Shown here: in pieces, positions 35,952 through 45,715 of the stretch | How positions within the stretch are numbered: the first letter of the stretch is position 1 | How the letters are laid out: every line of letters begins with the position of its first letter | Assembly: GCF_018881855.1 (NCBI RefSeq) | Contig: NZ_JACVPN010000005.1 | Location: 186,001 to 250,000, forward strand | DNA from: Polynucleobacter sp. MWH-Berg-3C6 | GTDB taxonomy: Bacteria > Pseudomonadota > Gammaproteobacteria > Burkholderiales > Burkholderiaceae | DNA length: 64,000 bases | Direction of reading: 5' to 3' | Translations under genes and position numbers: made by a program | The notes under the pieces: generated by a model | What the model was told of the DNA's origin: nothing | What the model saw: only the letters and a program-made list of their open reading frames with translations | Database searches by the model: none

Positions 35952-37469
35952 ATGACTTTTTCTAAAGAAACTAAACACGAGTCGAAAGACTCAAAAAGCG
36001 CTGGAAATGAATTCCAGAATTTCGCCCTAGCGGCATCACTCCTTAAAAACGTTGCTGAACTGGGTTTTACCCAAGCCACTTCCGTGCAGGCTCAGGTTAT
36101 TCCTGCTGCTTTAGCTGGTGGTGACTTATTGGTCAGCAGCCAAACCGGTAGCGGCAAAACCGCAGCCTTTTTATTGCCTTTGATTAATCAACTCATCGAA
36201 GACAACCCGAACAATTCACCTGTACCAGGTCGCGCACAACCTAAAGTGTTAGTACTTTGCCCTACTCGTGAATTAGCTCAACAGGTTGCCGCCGATGCAG
36301 TGAACTTAGTTCGTGGCATGAAAGGGATCCGCATTGCAACCGTCATGGGTGGTATGCCTTATGGCAAACAAATTCAAGCCCTCAAAGGCGCCTTGTTAGT
36401 TGTTGCAACCCCAGGTCGTTTGCTCGACTTGTGCGATAGCAAAGCAATTCGCTTAGATGATGTAAAACAACTCGTGATTGATGAAGCTGATCGCATGCTC
36501 GACATGGGATTTGCTGATGACCTCGAGGCCATTGATAAGCGCTGTGCAGGCCGCAATCAAACTTTGATGTTCTCTGCAACCTTTGCCCCAAAGATTATGT
36601 CTTTAGCAAATGCATTAACTACAGATGCGAAACGTATTGAACTTGCTCACGCAGGTGAAAAGCATGCCAACATCGAGCAGAAGTTGCATTGGGCTGACAG
36701 CATGTCACACAAGCATAAGTTGCTTGAGCACATTTTGGCTGATGCCACTTTGGATCAAGCAGTTGTGTTTGCAAGCACCCAAGTTGAAAGCGAAAAAATC
36801 GCTGATACCCTGCGTGCCAATGGCTACGAAGCAAGCGCCTTACATGGTGCAATGCCTCAAGCTGTTCGTATGCGTCGTCTTGAGTCTTTACGTAAAGGTC
36901 ATACCAAGATTTTGGTGGCGACTGACGTAGCAGCTCGCGGTATTGATGTACCCCGCATTAGTCACGTGATTAACTTTGGCTTGCCAATGAAACCTGAAGA
37001 CTATACGCACCGCATTGGTCGTACCGGTCGCGCTGGTCGCAATGGTGTAGCAATCACTTTAGTTGAACATCGTGATCGCGCTAAGATTCGCAATATTGAG
37101 CGTTTTACACAGCAAGATATCGTGGCATCTGTCATCGCTGGTCTAGAGCCACAAGCAAAGCCTAGCTTTGGTGGTGGCGGTCGTCCTGGCGGCCGCTCTG
37201 GTGGCGGTGGTGGTCGTTCTGGCGGCGGCGGTGGACGTTATGGCTCAGGCGCACGCTCTGAATCACGTTTCGGTGGTGGCGGTGGCGGTGGTAATCGTTC
37301 AGGCAATCATTTCGAAGCACGTTCGAATGGTTCTGCCGATTCACGTCCAGCACGCTCTGCTGACTCACGCCCTGCTCGTTCCGCTGACTCACGTCCGGCG
37401 CGTCCTGCAGGTCCACGTTTTGCTAAACCAAAGTCTGGCGGTCAACGTCGGAACTTTAGTGGTAGCTAA
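35952..37469 (+). CDS. rhlE: DEAD-box RNA helicase (RhlE-like) with glycine/arginine-rich tail
   Basis: ATP-dependent RNA-remodelling enzyme. I start at the ATG at 35952 (505 residues), since the ATG at 35940 directly abuts the agggg. Motifs are visible in order: SQTGSGKTAAF (about 63-72), PTRELAQQ, TPGRLLDL, VIDEADRMLDMGF (about 175-187), MFSATF, DVAARGID and HRIGRTGRAGR. From about residue 400 the tail is low-complexity: GGG/RSGG repeats and then three near-identical SRPARSAD units, a disordered RNA-binding extension. It is followed by ubiC 2 bp later. A structured leader suggests post-transcriptional or cold regulation. Confidence 0.94.
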   Translation: MTFSKETKHESKDSKSAGNEFQNFALAASLLKNVAELGFTQATSVQAQVIPAALAGGDLLVSSQTGSGKTAAFLLPLINQLIEDNPNNSPVPGRAQPKVLVLCPTRELAQQVAADAVNLVRGMKGIRIATVMGGMPYGKQIQALKGALLVVATPGRLLDLCDSKAIRLDDVKQLVIDEADRMLDMGFADDLEAIDKRCAGRNQTLMFSATFAPKIMSLANALTTDAKRIELAHAGEKHANIEQKLHWADSMSHKHKLLEHILADATLDQAVVFASTQVESEKIADTLRANGYEASALHGAMPQAVRMRRLESLRKGHTKILVATDVAARGIDVPRISHVINFGLPMKPEDYTHRIGRTGRAGRNGVAITLVEHRDRAKIRNIERFTQQDIVASVIAGLEPQAKPSFGGGGRPGGRSGGGGGRSGGGGGRYGSGARSESRFGGGGGGGNRSGNHFEARSNGSADSRPARSADSRPARSADSRPARPAGPRFAKPKSGGQRRNFSGS

Positions 37470-37471
37470 AA

Positions 37472-38044
37472 ATGATTCGCCGTAATCGTCTCCGTTCTGC
37501 ATGGAATCGAGTCGGTTCCGGTGAAATTCATCGGGCGCCACGAAAGTGGCAACCTTGGCTTAGCGATACTGGGTCACTCACCCAAAAAATTGAGAAAGCA
37601 GTTGGTCAAAAACTCGAAGTTCACGTTTTGCGAGACTGCCCTCAATCACTCAATAGCGACGAGAGTCGCTATTTCCATTTCAAGATTAGACGCTGCAGAG
37701 TACGTGAAGTACTATTGTGCGCAAATAATATTCCCCTAGTGATGGCGCATAGCGTTATTCCCACCCTAAGCTCTAGTGGTAGCAATCATGCTGTGCTGCG
37801 GCTGGGTAGCAAGCCTTTAGGCGCAGTACTCTTTGCCAAAACGCGTAAGCACTCTAAAGCAAAACCGCCACGAGATATTGCACGCTTAGATAAAAGTAGT
37901 GCTTTGTGGAAACGGTGTTCCAAGAATTACCCTAAATTGAGTTCGCCCTTATGGGCTCGTCGCACCCTCTATCAACTCAAGGGGCATCCAATACTAGTAA
38001 ATGAAATTTTCTTGCCAGCTTTGCTTCAATACTCAAAAGCTTAG
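37472..38044 (+). CDS. ubiC: Chorismate--pyruvate lyase
   Basis: Removes pyruvate from chorismate to give 4-hydroxybenzoate, the first committed step of ubiquinone synthesis. The 190-residue protein shows family blocks: the N-terminal WLSDTGSLTQKIEKAV, the core RVREVLLCANNIPLVMAHSVIP, and the C-terminal WARRTLYQLKGHPILVNEIFLPAL with the conserved Glu. The ATG is 2 bp after the helicase stop, so it is probably co-transcribed. It converges on hemD with a 4-bp overlap. Sequence divergence from the E. coli enzyme is large, but the motif order is clear. Confidence 0.88.
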   Translation: MIRRNRLRSAWNRVGSGEIHRAPRKWQPWLSDTGSLTQKIEKAVGQKLEVHVLRDCPQSLNSDESRYFHFKIRRCRVREVLLCANNIPLVMAHSVIPTLSSSGSNHAVLRLGSKPLGAVLFAKTRKHSKAKPPRDIARLDKSSALWKRCSKNYPKLSSPLWARRTLYQLKGHPILVNEIFLPALLQYSKA

Positions 38045-38865
38045 ATTGTTAGCCAGGCTAAACTGGCTTTAATGAGAGCTTCATCACCAGGATCGGTGGT
38101 GAATACTTCACCAAATCCAATTTTCTCTGCCGCATCTGCAATATTGTGATGTGAGCATAAGGCACTTGCATTTTGTAGGCCTTGCGGAAATTGATCCTTT
38201 ACTGCTTGACCTAAATAACGCACCGCTTCGGATGAAGTCAGCAACCACAGTGATTTTGAAAAATCCATCTCATGGATCGCATGCCAAGCAGGGTTATCAA
38301 GGTCTAAAGGTACACGAGTATATGTAGAAATCGCATCTACTGTTGCCCCAGCCTTTGTAAGTGTGTCAGCCAACCAATCTCGACCGCCCTCGCCTTTAAA
38401 GATAATGACTTTCTTCTTGCTCCAGTCCCAGCCAAGAGCCTGTAACTCCTGCCATAAGCCCTCTGAATCCCACTGCTCATTATTCTGAGGAATGATTACG
38501 GGGGTAGGATTTTTTTCTTCGCCAATACCATGATTTTGTAGTGCTAATTTGCTACTGCCACCCATCACTCCAACGGGAATAATCTTCTTGGAAAATTCTT
38601 GCCAATCACGCTCCAATAAACGCATGACACACTCAATGGCATTGGGACTAACGAAGATTGCAAGATCTGTATCGGTTAAAGCGGTAGCAATATGATCTGC
38701 AAGATGATCATCCGCCTTAGGAACAATTGTGAGCAATGGCAATGAAACGATTTCTGGAAGACTGCGCTTAGCAACGCCACTTTGCTCGATAGCATTCGTG
38801 AGCATCTCGATGAGCTGACGACCTTGACCGCTAGGCCTGGTGACGATGATGGTGTTAGTACTCAT
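38041..38865 (-). CDS. hemD: Uroporphyrinogen-III synthase
   Basis: Cyclises hydroxymethylbilane with inversion of ring D to uroporphyrinogen III, the branch point to haem, sirohaem and B12. The 274-residue protein is poorly conserved, as usual for HemD, but shows the typical start TIIVTRPSGQGRQLIEML, the FVSPNAIE block around residue 90-100, and a late LLTSSEAVRYL. It follows hemC by 14 bp, the standard bacterial order, which supports the assignment. The ATG is at 38865. Confidence 0.9.
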   Translation of the reverse strand: MSTNTIIVTRPSGQGRQLIEMLTNAIEQSGVAKRSLPEIVSLPLLTIVPKADDHLADHIATALTDTDLAIFVSPNAIECVMRLLERDWQEFSKKIIPVGVMGGSSKLALQNHGIGEEKNPTPVIIPQNNEQWDSEGLWQELQALGWDWSKKKVIIFKGEGGRDWLADTLTKAGATVDAISTYTRVPLDLDNPAWHAIHEMDFSKSLWLLTSSEAVRYLGQAVKDQFPQGLQNASALCSHHNIADAAEKIGFGEVFTTDPGDEALIKASLAWLTI

Positions 38866-38879
38866 CGCTACTAATATTA

Positions 38880-39854
38880 TTATTTAGCAATCTTCGGAAT
38901 CAAATCCGCCGCACCTTGCGCGAGTAAGTCTTGGGCAACAGCTAAGCCTAGTGCTTCTGCATCAGCAAGCGATTGCACCACTCCTTTGCCATGGGCGAGG
39001 CAAATGGCTTTGCCATCGGTACTAGCCACAAAAGAGCGGATTTGTAGTTGGTTTTGATCCCAAGTAGCGTGAGCAGCTAAGGGCACTTCACAAGATCCAC
39101 CTAACTGGCGAGAGACCATCCGCTCGGCAGACACTGCCAACAGCGTTGGCATGTCATTTAAGGGGGCCAACCAGTCTTTGATATGCGGGTGGGCAGTAAG
39201 AGTCTCAATACCTAGGGCGCCTTGGCCAGCAGCTGGGGTATAGGGATCGTACGGCAAGAAGGCTCTAATGCGAGAGGCAAGGCCTAAACGCTTTAAGCCA
39301 GCTGCTGCCAAAATAATGGCTTGGTACTCACCACGATCTAGCTTACCCATGCGGGTATCTAAATTACCGCGTAGTGGCTCAATCACTAGATGGGGAAACT
39401 TTGCTCGCAGCACTGACTCACGGCGCAGACTCGATGTCCCCACAATGGCACCTTTTGGAAGATCTTCAAGACTGGCATAGTCATTAGAAACAAAGGCGTC
39501 CCTGGCATCTTCTCTAGCCATCACGCACGTTAAATCAAAACCGTCTGGCATGACCATGGGTACATCTTTTAAGGAATGGACTGCCAAATCCGCTCTGCCG
39601 TCTTCTAGGGCAGTTTCGAGCTCTTTGACAAACAGACCCTTACCACCCACTTTAGATAAGGCCTTATCCAAAATCTGGTCCCCCCGGGTGGTCATCCCCA
39701 AAATCTGGACATCACAGCCTGGATAGAGCTTTTGCAGGCAGGCTTGCAGGTGCTGGGCCTGCCACATGGCTAGGCGGCTTTCGCGAGAGGCAATCACTAG
39801 GCGCTTGGGGGCCGCAGGGGTAGTACCAGAGGGGGAATTTAGGGTTTGGGACAT
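38880..39854 (-). CDS. hemC: Porphobilinogen deaminase (hydroxymethylbilane synthase)
   Basis: Polymerises four porphobilinogens to hydroxymethylbilane using a dipyrromethane cofactor. From the ATG at 39854 (324 residues) the protein has [20 protein letters not shown], the catalytic [11 protein letters not shown] region, and [12 protein letters not shown] with the cofactor-binding Cys. The upstream in-frame extension to 39929 is unconserved and would overlap argH's leader. The gene is divergent from argH with 43 bp between start codons. Confidence 0.96.
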   Translation of the reverse strand: MSQTLNSPSGTTPAAPKRLVIASRESRLAMWQAQHLQACLQKLYPGCDVQILGMTTRGDQILDKALSKVGGKGLFVKELETALEDGRADLAVHSLKDVPMVMPDGFDLTCVMAREDARDAFVSNDYASLEDLPKGAIVGTSSLRRESVLRAKFPHLVIEPLRGNLDTRMGKLDRGEYQAIILAAAGLKRLGLASRIRAFLPYDPYTPAAGQGALGIETLTAHPHIKDWLAPLNDMPTLLAVSAERMVSRQLGGSCEVPLAAHATWDQNQLQIRSFVASTDGKAICLAHGKGVVQSLADAEALGLAVAQDLLAQGAADLIPKIAK

Positions 39855-39897
39855 AGCATTTAAAATAATTAAAGACCTACACCAATATACTGTGTTT

Positions 39898-41316
39898 ATG
39901 AGCTCATCTAAAAATTCCTTAGCCAACAAAGCCCAAGCTTGGTCGGCCCGTTTTGCCGAACCAGTGGACGAACTTGTCCAGCGCTATACCGCCTCTATTG
40001 GCTTTGATCAACGTTTTGCCATGGTCGATATTGCCGGCTCCCTGGCCCACGCCCAAATGTTGGCAGCCCAAAAGATCATTAGCGCTCAAGATTTAGCTGA
40101 TATTGAAAAGGGTATGGCTCAAATTAAAAGTGAGATTGAATCTGGCCAGTTTAATTGGCAGCTAGCACTAGAAGATGTGCACCTCAATATTGAAGCACGC
40201 CTTACTGAATTGGTTGGCGATGCAGGAAAGCGTTTGCATACTGGTCGTTCACGCAATGACCAAGTCGCTACTGATTTACGTTTATGGTTGCGTGGCAGCG
40301 TTGATGAAATTTCCGCTACTCTCAAAACCTTGCGTACTGCGCTATTAGATTTAGCAGAAAAACATGCTGGCACTATCATGCCTGGTCATACTCATTTGCA
40401 AGTTGCGCAGCCTATTACTTTTGGCCATCACCTTATGGCCTATTACGAAATGTTTAGTCGTGATGCCAGTCGCTTGACTGATCTGCGCGCACGCTTTAAT
40501 CGCCTTCCTTTAGGTGCAGCCGCTTTAGCTGGTACCACCTACCCAATTGATCGGGAACAGGTAGCCAAGACTCTCGGCTTTGATGGCATTTGCAATAACT
40601 CATTAGATGCAGTCTCGGATAGAGACTTTGCGATTGAGTTCTGCGCCTTTGCTTCCATTCTGATGATGCATGTGTCACGCCTCTCCGAAGAACTTGTGCT
40701 TTGGCTTAGTCCACGTTTTGGCTTTATTGATCTGCCGGATCGCTTCTGCACTGGTAGCTCCATCATGCCGCAGAAAAAGAATCCTGACGTTCCTGAATTA
40801 GCGCGCGGCAAGACTGGTCGCGTTTATGGTGATCTCATGTCTTTATTGACGCTAATGAAGAGTCAACCGCTTGCCTACAACAAAGATAATCAAGAGGACA
40901 AAGAGCCTTTATTTGATGCAGTAGATACCGTACAAGATACCTTGCGTATTTTTGCTGATATGGTCCCGCATATCGATGTTAAGGCTGATGTCATGAAAGC
41001 AGCTGCTGAAGAAGGTTTTGCCACAGCAACTGACCTGGCTGATTACTTGGTTAAAAAAGGCCTCGCATTCCGTGATGCACACGAAGCCGTTGCTCATGCA
41101 GTTAAAGCATGTGTTGGCAGAAACTGCATGCTTACTGACTTGAGTTTGTCGGAATTACGCTTTGCTTGTGGCCTCGATAATCGCCCTGAACTTATCGGTG
41201 ATGACGTCTTTGCCTTGCTCACCGTCGATGGTTCTGTGCAATCACGCCAGCATGCTGGAGGCACAGCCCCTTCTCAAGTACTTGCCGCCATCAAACGGGG
41301 TCGTGCAGACCTCTAG
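39898..41316 (+). CDS. argH: Argininosuccinate lyase
   Basis: Last step of arginine synthesis, splitting argininosuccinate to arginine and fumarate. From the ATG at 39898 it has 472 residues; the longer open frame back to 39766 runs through the hemC gene and is spurious. The superfamily signature [12 protein letters not shown] is at about 286-297, and [18 protein letters not shown] and [14 protein letters not shown] are present. It is followed 5 bp later by TRAP permease genes, an unusual partnership. Arginine made here could feed cyanophycin synthesis, but that is not specific to this locus. Confidence 0.97.
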   Translation: MSSSKNSLANKAQAWSARFAEPVDELVQRYTASIGFDQRFAMVDIAGSLAHAQMLAAQKIISAQDLADIEKGMAQIKSEIESGQFNWQLALEDVHLNIEARLTELVGDAGKRLHTGRSRNDQVATDLRLWLRGSVDEISATLKTLRTALLDLAEKHAGTIMPGHTHLQVAQPITFGHHLMAYYEMFSRDASRLTDLRARFNRLPLGAAALAGTTYPIDREQVAKTLGFDGICNNSLDAVSDRDFAIEFCAFASILMMHVSRLSEELVLWLSPRFGFIDLPDRFCTGSSIMPQKKNPDVPELARGKTGRVYGDLMSLLTLMKSQPLAYNKDNQEDKEPLFDAVDTVQDTLRIFADMVPHIDVKADVMKAAAEEGFATATDLADYLVKKGLAFRDAHEAVAHAVKACVGRNCMLTDLSLSELRFACGLDNRPELIGDDVFALLTVDGSVQSRQHAGGTAPSQVLAAIKRGRADL

Positions 41317-41321
41317 ATCGC

Positions 41322-41873
41322 ATGGGGTTTTGGTCCAAGCTATCTGCGGGTATTGATCGCGTAAACCAACTGCTGGGCAAAGCGGCCAGCATCATGATCC
41401 TACTGTCTTGCGTGGTATCAGCAGCTAATGCCCTGCTTCGCTATGGCTTAGATATCAGCAATAACTGGCCTCTTGAGCTGCAATGGTATTTATTTAGTGC
41501 CGCAGTCATGTTAGGCACAGCCTACACACTCAAACGCAATGAGCATGTCCGAGTAGATTTAATTTACTCACGTCTGTCAGATCGTGGTCGTATTTGGGTA
41601 GATTTATTTGGCTTTATTTTGTTCTTAATGCCAGCTTGTATTTTATTTACCTGGCTCTCCTGGACGACTCTTTTTTATCCATCCTGGTTAGTCATGGAAC
41701 ACTCTTCCAATTCTGGCGGCTTAGCGCGTTACCCCATCAAATTTGTTGTACCGTTTGGTTTTTTCATGCTGAGCTTGCAAGGCCTCTCAGAAATCATCAA
41801 ACGAATTGGCGCACTCAAAGGCGAAATGACTTTGCCCGCTGAAGATCTTCGTTACGAAAAGCCAATGCAATGA
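41322..41873 (+). CDS. TRAP transporter small permease (DctQ family)
   Basis: A 183-residue, four-helix membrane protein of a tripartite ATP-independent periplasmic transporter. Helices are visible near 22-42, 52-74, 92-115 and 135-158. It contains the family block WPLELQWYLFSAAVMLGTAYTL followed by NEHVRVDL. It begins 5 bp after argH and overlaps the large subunit gene as ATGA (41870-41873). The length suggests the subgroup that partners large carboxylate-type DctM proteins. No DctP receptor gene is adjacent, so the substrate is unknown. Confidence 0.92.
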   Translation: MGFWSKLSAGIDRVNQLLGKAASIMILLSCVVSAANALLRYGLDISNNWPLELQWYLFSAAVMLGTAYTLKRNEHVRVDLIYSRLSDRGRIWVDLFGFILFLMPACILFTWLSWTTLFYPSWLVMEHSSNSGGLARYPIKFVVPFGFFMLSLQGLSEIIKRIGALKGEMTLPAEDLRYEKPMQ

Positions 41874-43399
41874 TTTCATTGGAGTGGATGCCTCCCCTGA
41901 TGTTTGGCGGCCTGATCGTCTTTATGCTGATTGGCTTCCCCGTAGCTTTCTCCTTAATGGCTACTGCCTTATTCTTCTCAGTCATTGCTATCAGCGAAGG
42001 CTTTTTTGGTATGCCATTTTTGCAAGCCATTCCGCAGCGCATCTTTGGCAGCGTTCTAGCAAATGATCTACTTCTGGCGATTCCATTCTTCACTTTTATG
42101 GGCGCCATTCTTGAACGCTGCGGCCTTGCTGAAGAGATGCTGGACTCCATGGGTCAACTCTTTGGCAGAATTCGAGGTGGTCTAGGCTATTCCGTCATCA
42201 TTGTTGGGTTTATTCTCGGTGCTATTACTGGCACCGTGGCTGCTCAGGTCATTGCTATGGCAATGATTGCTCTTCCAGTCATGATGCGCTATGGCTACAA
42301 CATGCGCTATGCCACAGGTGTTCTAGCAGCCTCTGGCACGATTACCCAATTAGTGCCGCCATCTCTTGTTCTCATTGTGTTGGCAGATCAACTCAAGACT
42401 CAAAGTGGTAGCGCTGATGTGGGCAGTATGTATCTTGGTGCTTGGGGACCATCACTACTCCAGATCGCCCTCTTTGCCCTCTATACATTTCTCTTAAGCC
42501 GTATTCGACCAGACTATTTGCCAGCAGTTCCTGAAAGCGAACTGACTCTCAAGGGGTGGGCACTCTGGAAAAAATGTCTGATGGGAATCATTCCCTCTGC
42601 AGTGCTCATCTTTTTAGTCCTTGGTACCATCATGACTGGTATTGCAACCCCAACAGAATCTGGTGCCATGGGTGCAATGGGCGCCCTCCTTTTAGCTTGG
42701 CTGCGCAGAGCCAGTATTCCGAACCTGAGAGGGTTAATTCAGGAGGCTTATCAAAACACGATGCGCATTACTGCGATGGTGGTCTTTATTTTGATTGGCT
42801 CAACTTGTTTCTCAGTAGTGTTTCAGGGGGTAGATGGTGGGCAATGGGTTGAGGCACTCTTTGCGGATTTGTCTGGTGGCTGGGTTGGCTTCTTAATTAT
42901 CGTTAACCTCTTCGTCTTTTTCTTGGCATTCTTCTTAGACTTCTTTGAAATCGCCTTCATCATCGTGCCAATGCTTGCGCCAGTAGCTGTGAAATTACTG
43001 TCACCCGTTCTACTGGATACTATGAATGGAAATCCACAGGCTGCAGCTAGTGCCGCACTTGTCTGGTTTGGCGTGATGCTCTGCGTCAACATGCAAACCT
43101 CATTCATGCACCCTCCATTTGGTTTTGCTCTTTTCTACCTTAGGGGTGTAGCACCAAAAGAGGTGAAGAGCAGCGATATCTATTGGGGAGCATTGCCATG
43201 GGTGGGATTGCAGCTCATCATGGTGGCAGTGGTGATTGCCTTCCCTGCACTGGTGACCACACTACTGGATAAACCGGCAGCCGTTGTTCAAAGCCAGGAC
43301 TTTAACTTTACAGACACTGAAGAATCCAAATCAGAGTCGCCCAGCAAGGTAGATGAAGATGCGCCGGTGAGCTTTCAGCTTGATAAGCCAGTTAAATAA
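41870..43399 (+). CDS. TRAP transporter large permease (DctM family)
   Basis: A 509-residue membrane subunit with about twelve helices, the ion-coupled translocator of a TRAP system. Family blocks include LLAIPFFTFMGAILER, GAITGTVAAQVIAMAMIALP, TPTESGAMGAMGALL and a late MQTSFMHPPFGFALFYLRGVAP. A hydrophilic acidic C-terminal tail (about 465-509) is unusual for DctM. It is translationally coupled to the DctQ gene and closed by a strong terminator at 43398. A DctP receptor must be encoded elsewhere. Confidence 0.94.
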   Translation: MISLEWMPPLMFGGLIVFMLIGFPVAFSLMATALFFSVIAISEGFFGMPFLQAIPQRIFGSVLANDLLLAIPFFTFMGAILERCGLAEEMLDSMGQLFGRIRGGLGYSVIIVGFILGAITGTVAAQVIAMAMIALPVMMRYGYNMRYATGVLAASGTITQLVPPSLVLIVLADQLKTQSGSADVGSMYLGAWGPSLLQIALFALYTFLLSRIRPDYLPAVPESELTLKGWALWKKCLMGIIPSAVLIFLVLGTIMTGIATPTESGAMGAMGALLLAWLRRASIPNLRGLIQEAYQNTMRITAMVVFILIGSTCFSVVFQGVDGGQWVEALFADLSGGWVGFLIIVNLFVFFLAFFLDFFEIAFIIVPMLAPVAVKLLSPVLLDTMNGNPQAAASAALVWFGVMLCVNMQTSFMHPPFGFALFYLRGVAPKEVKSSDIYWGALPWVGLQLIMVAVVIAFPALVTTLLDKPAAVVQSQDFNFTDTEESKSESPSKVDEDAPVSFQLDKPVK

Positions 43400-43427
43400 A
43401 AATGCCCCGCTTCTGCAGGGCATTTTT
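43398..43427. terminator. Rho-independent terminator after the TRAP genes
   Basis: aaaaatgccc (43398-43407) pairs with gggcattttt (43418-43427) around a 10-base loop. The A-run and T-run make it functional in both directions, so it also serves the convergent decarboxylase gene ending at 43448. Confidence 0.88.
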
Positions 43428-43447
43428 CACTCAAGCCTCAAGAAACT

Positions 43448-45715
43448 TTAAAGCGTAATATCGCGCTCTTGTCTGACGCAATCGACGTAGTATTCACTGC
43501 GTCCATCGACATCCACCTTCACTAGGCCATGAATATCGGTTTCAAAGCCTGGGAACTTCTCATTGAAGTCTCTTGCGAAGTAGAGATAGTCAACGATGCG
43601 CTTATTAAAACGCTCACCAGGGATCAGTAGTGGAATACCTGGCGGGTATGGCGTTACCAGCATTGCAGTTACGCGCCCCTCTAACTTATCAAGCGGCACA
43701 CGATCAACTTCTTTATGCGCCATCTTGGCCCAAGCTTCTGAAGGCATCATGGCTGGGACCATATCGGAGGTATACATTTCAGTAGTCATGCGAGCTACAT
43801 CACGGCCCTTATAGAACTCATGGATCTGCTGACAAATATCTTTCAGGCCGACGCGCTCATAGCGTGGGTGCTTCGCAACAAACTCGGGAAGCACTTTCCA
43901 CAAAGGCGCATTCTTATCAAAGTGATCTTTGAATTGCTGCAGTTCAGTTACGAGCGTATTCCAACGACCCTTAGTAATGCCGATCGTAAACATAATGAAG
44001 AAAGAGTACAGACCGCACTTCTCAACAATCACTCCATGTTCAGCAAGATACTTAGTCACAATGCTTGCAGGGATACCCATTGAACCAAAGTGGCCCTCGA
44101 TATCCAATCCCGGCGTAACTACCGTAGCCTTAATTGGATCCAGCATATTGAAGTCTTTAGCTAACTTACCAAAATCGTGCCATGAGGCATTGGGCTCTAA
44201 AATCCAGTCTGAACGTTCGCCAATACCCTCTTCCGCCAAATGATCTGGGCCCCAAACTTTGAACCACCAATCGGCGCCAAACTTGTCATCTACCTCACGC
44301 ATCGCACGACGGAAGTCCATTGCTTCTGCAATCGACTCTTCCACCAAAGTAGTACCACCAGGTGATTCCATCATGGCAGCAGAAACGTCACAGGAAGCAA
44401 TAATGGCGTACTGTGGGCTAGTAGAGGTGTGCATTAAATACGCTTCGTTGAAACAATCGCGATCCAACTTCGTCTCTTCAGCGTCTTGAACCAATACCTG
44501 TGAAGCTTGTGACAGACCAGCTAAGAGCTTATGGGTCGACTGGGTCGCAAACATCAAACTCTTCTGGGTACGTTTGCGATCAGAGCCAATGGCATGCATG
44601 TCTTTATAGAAAGGATGGAATGCAGCATGCGGCAACCAGGCTTCGTCAAAATGCAATGAGTCAACTTTGCCATCCAGCATCTCTTTGATCATCTCGACGT
44701 TATAGACAATACCGTCATAGGTACTCTGAGTTAGCGTCATTACGCGCGGCACTACATTTTTATTCTTAATAAATGGATTTGCATCAATCTTCTTCTTGAT
44801 ATTGGCCCACTCAAACTCTTCTTTCGGAATAGGGCCAATAATGCCAAGGTGATTACGAGTTGGCATTAAGAAAATCGGAATCGCGCCCATCATGGTGATC
44901 GAATGAATCACCGATTTATGGCAATTGCGATCTACCAGCACTACGTCGCCAGGAGCAACTGTAGAGTGCCAAACAATTTTGTTAGATGTAGATGTGCCAT
45001 TAGTAACAAAGAACAAATGGTCGGCATTAAAGATGCGGGCAGCATTGCGCTCGCTCTGTAGTACTGGGCCAGTATGGTCTAGCAGCTGACCAAGCTCCTC
45101 TACAGCATTACAAACGTCAGCCCGTAGCATGTTCTCACCAAAGAACTGATGGAACATTCGGCCTACTGGACTCTTTAAGAAGGCAACACCACCTGAGTGA
45201 CCGGGGCAATGCCAGGAATAAGACCCTTCAGAGGCGTAATTCGTTAATGCGCGAAAGAATGGTGGCGCCAAAGAATCAAGATATACCTTTGCTTCACGAA
45301 TAATGTGGCGCGCTACAAATTCTGGGGTGTCTTCATTCATATGAATGAAACCGTGCAACTCACGCAAGATGTCATTTGGCATATGACGTGAGGTACGAGT
45401 CTCGCCGTATAAGAAGATTGGAATGTCTTCATTCCGTTTACGTACTTCAGTAATAAAAGCGCGTAAATTATTCAGGGCCGGCAAATCATGATCTTCAGAA
45501 TCAGAGTCAAATTCTTCATCATCAATCGAAACGATGAACGAGGACGCGCGGGAAGCCTGTTGCGCAAAAGAGGTCAGGTCGCCATAGCTTGTTAAGCCAA
45601 TGACTTCCATGCCTTCCTGCTCAATTGCCTCGGCAAGGTCGCGAATACCCGAACCCGAAATATTTTCGGAACGAAAGTCCTCATCAATGATGATGATTGG
45701 GAAACGAAATTTCAT
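43448..45715 (-). CDS. Orn/Lys/Arg decarboxylase (PLP, class with N-terminal wing domain)
   Basis: PLP enzyme that decarboxylates a basic amino acid to a polyamine or diamine while consuming a proton. I use the ATG at 45715 (755 residues), preceded by a perfect aggggag site; the GTG at 45757 is only an upstream extension. The protein has an N-terminal receiver-like wing (1-125), the PLP domain with SYSWHCPGHSGG, the internal aldimine lysine in STHKLLAGLSQAS (about 393), and FDEAWLPHA. The architecture is that of inducible AdiA/LdcI-type enzymes. Arginine is the most likely substrate, but lysine or ornithine cannot be excluded. Its start overlaps the KirBac channel stop as ATGA. Confidence 0.9.
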   Translation of the reverse strand: MKFRFPIIIIDEDFRSENISGSGIRDLAEAIEQEGMEVIGLTSYGDLTSFAQQASRASSFIVSIDDEEFDSDSEDHDLPALNNLRAFITEVRKRNEDIPIFLYGETRTSRHMPNDILRELHGFIHMNEDTPEFVARHIIREAKVYLDSLAPPFFRALTNYASEGSYSWHCPGHSGGVAFLKSPVGRMFHQFFGENMLRADVCNAVEELGQLLDHTGPVLQSERNAARIFNADHLFFVTNGTSTSNKIVWHSTVAPGDVVLVDRNCHKSVIHSITMMGAIPIFLMPTRNHLGIIGPIPKEEFEWANIKKKIDANPFIKNKNVVPRVMTLTQSTYDGIVYNVEMIKEMLDGKVDSLHFDEAWLPHAAFHPFYKDMHAIGSDRKRTQKSLMFATQSTHKLLAGLSQASQVLVQDAEETKLDRDCFNEAYLMHTSTSPQYAIIASCDVSAAMMESPGGTTLVEESIAEAMDFRRAMREVDDKFGADWWFKVWGPDHLAEEGIGERSDWILEPNASWHDFGKLAKDFNMLDPIKATVVTPGLDIEGHFGSMGIPASIVTKYLAEHGVIVEKCGLYSFFIMFTIGITKGRWNTLVTELQQFKDHFDKNAPLWKVLPEFVAKHPRYERVGLKDICQQIHEFYKGRDVARMTTEMYTSDMVPAMMPSEAWAKMAHKEVDRVPLDKLEGRVTAMLVTPYPPGIPLLIPGERFNKRIVDYLYFARDFNEKFPGFETDIHGLVKVDVDGRSEYYVDCVRQERDITL

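Noticed and set aside
37330-37420. Short tandem repeats resembling a CRISPR array
   Set aside because: They are in-frame coding repeats (SRPARSAD) with no spacers and no cas genes in the window.
39766-39897. N-terminal extension of argH
   Set aside because: It runs antisense through the start of hemC and is unlike the family N-terminus; the ATG at 39898 fits the usual length.
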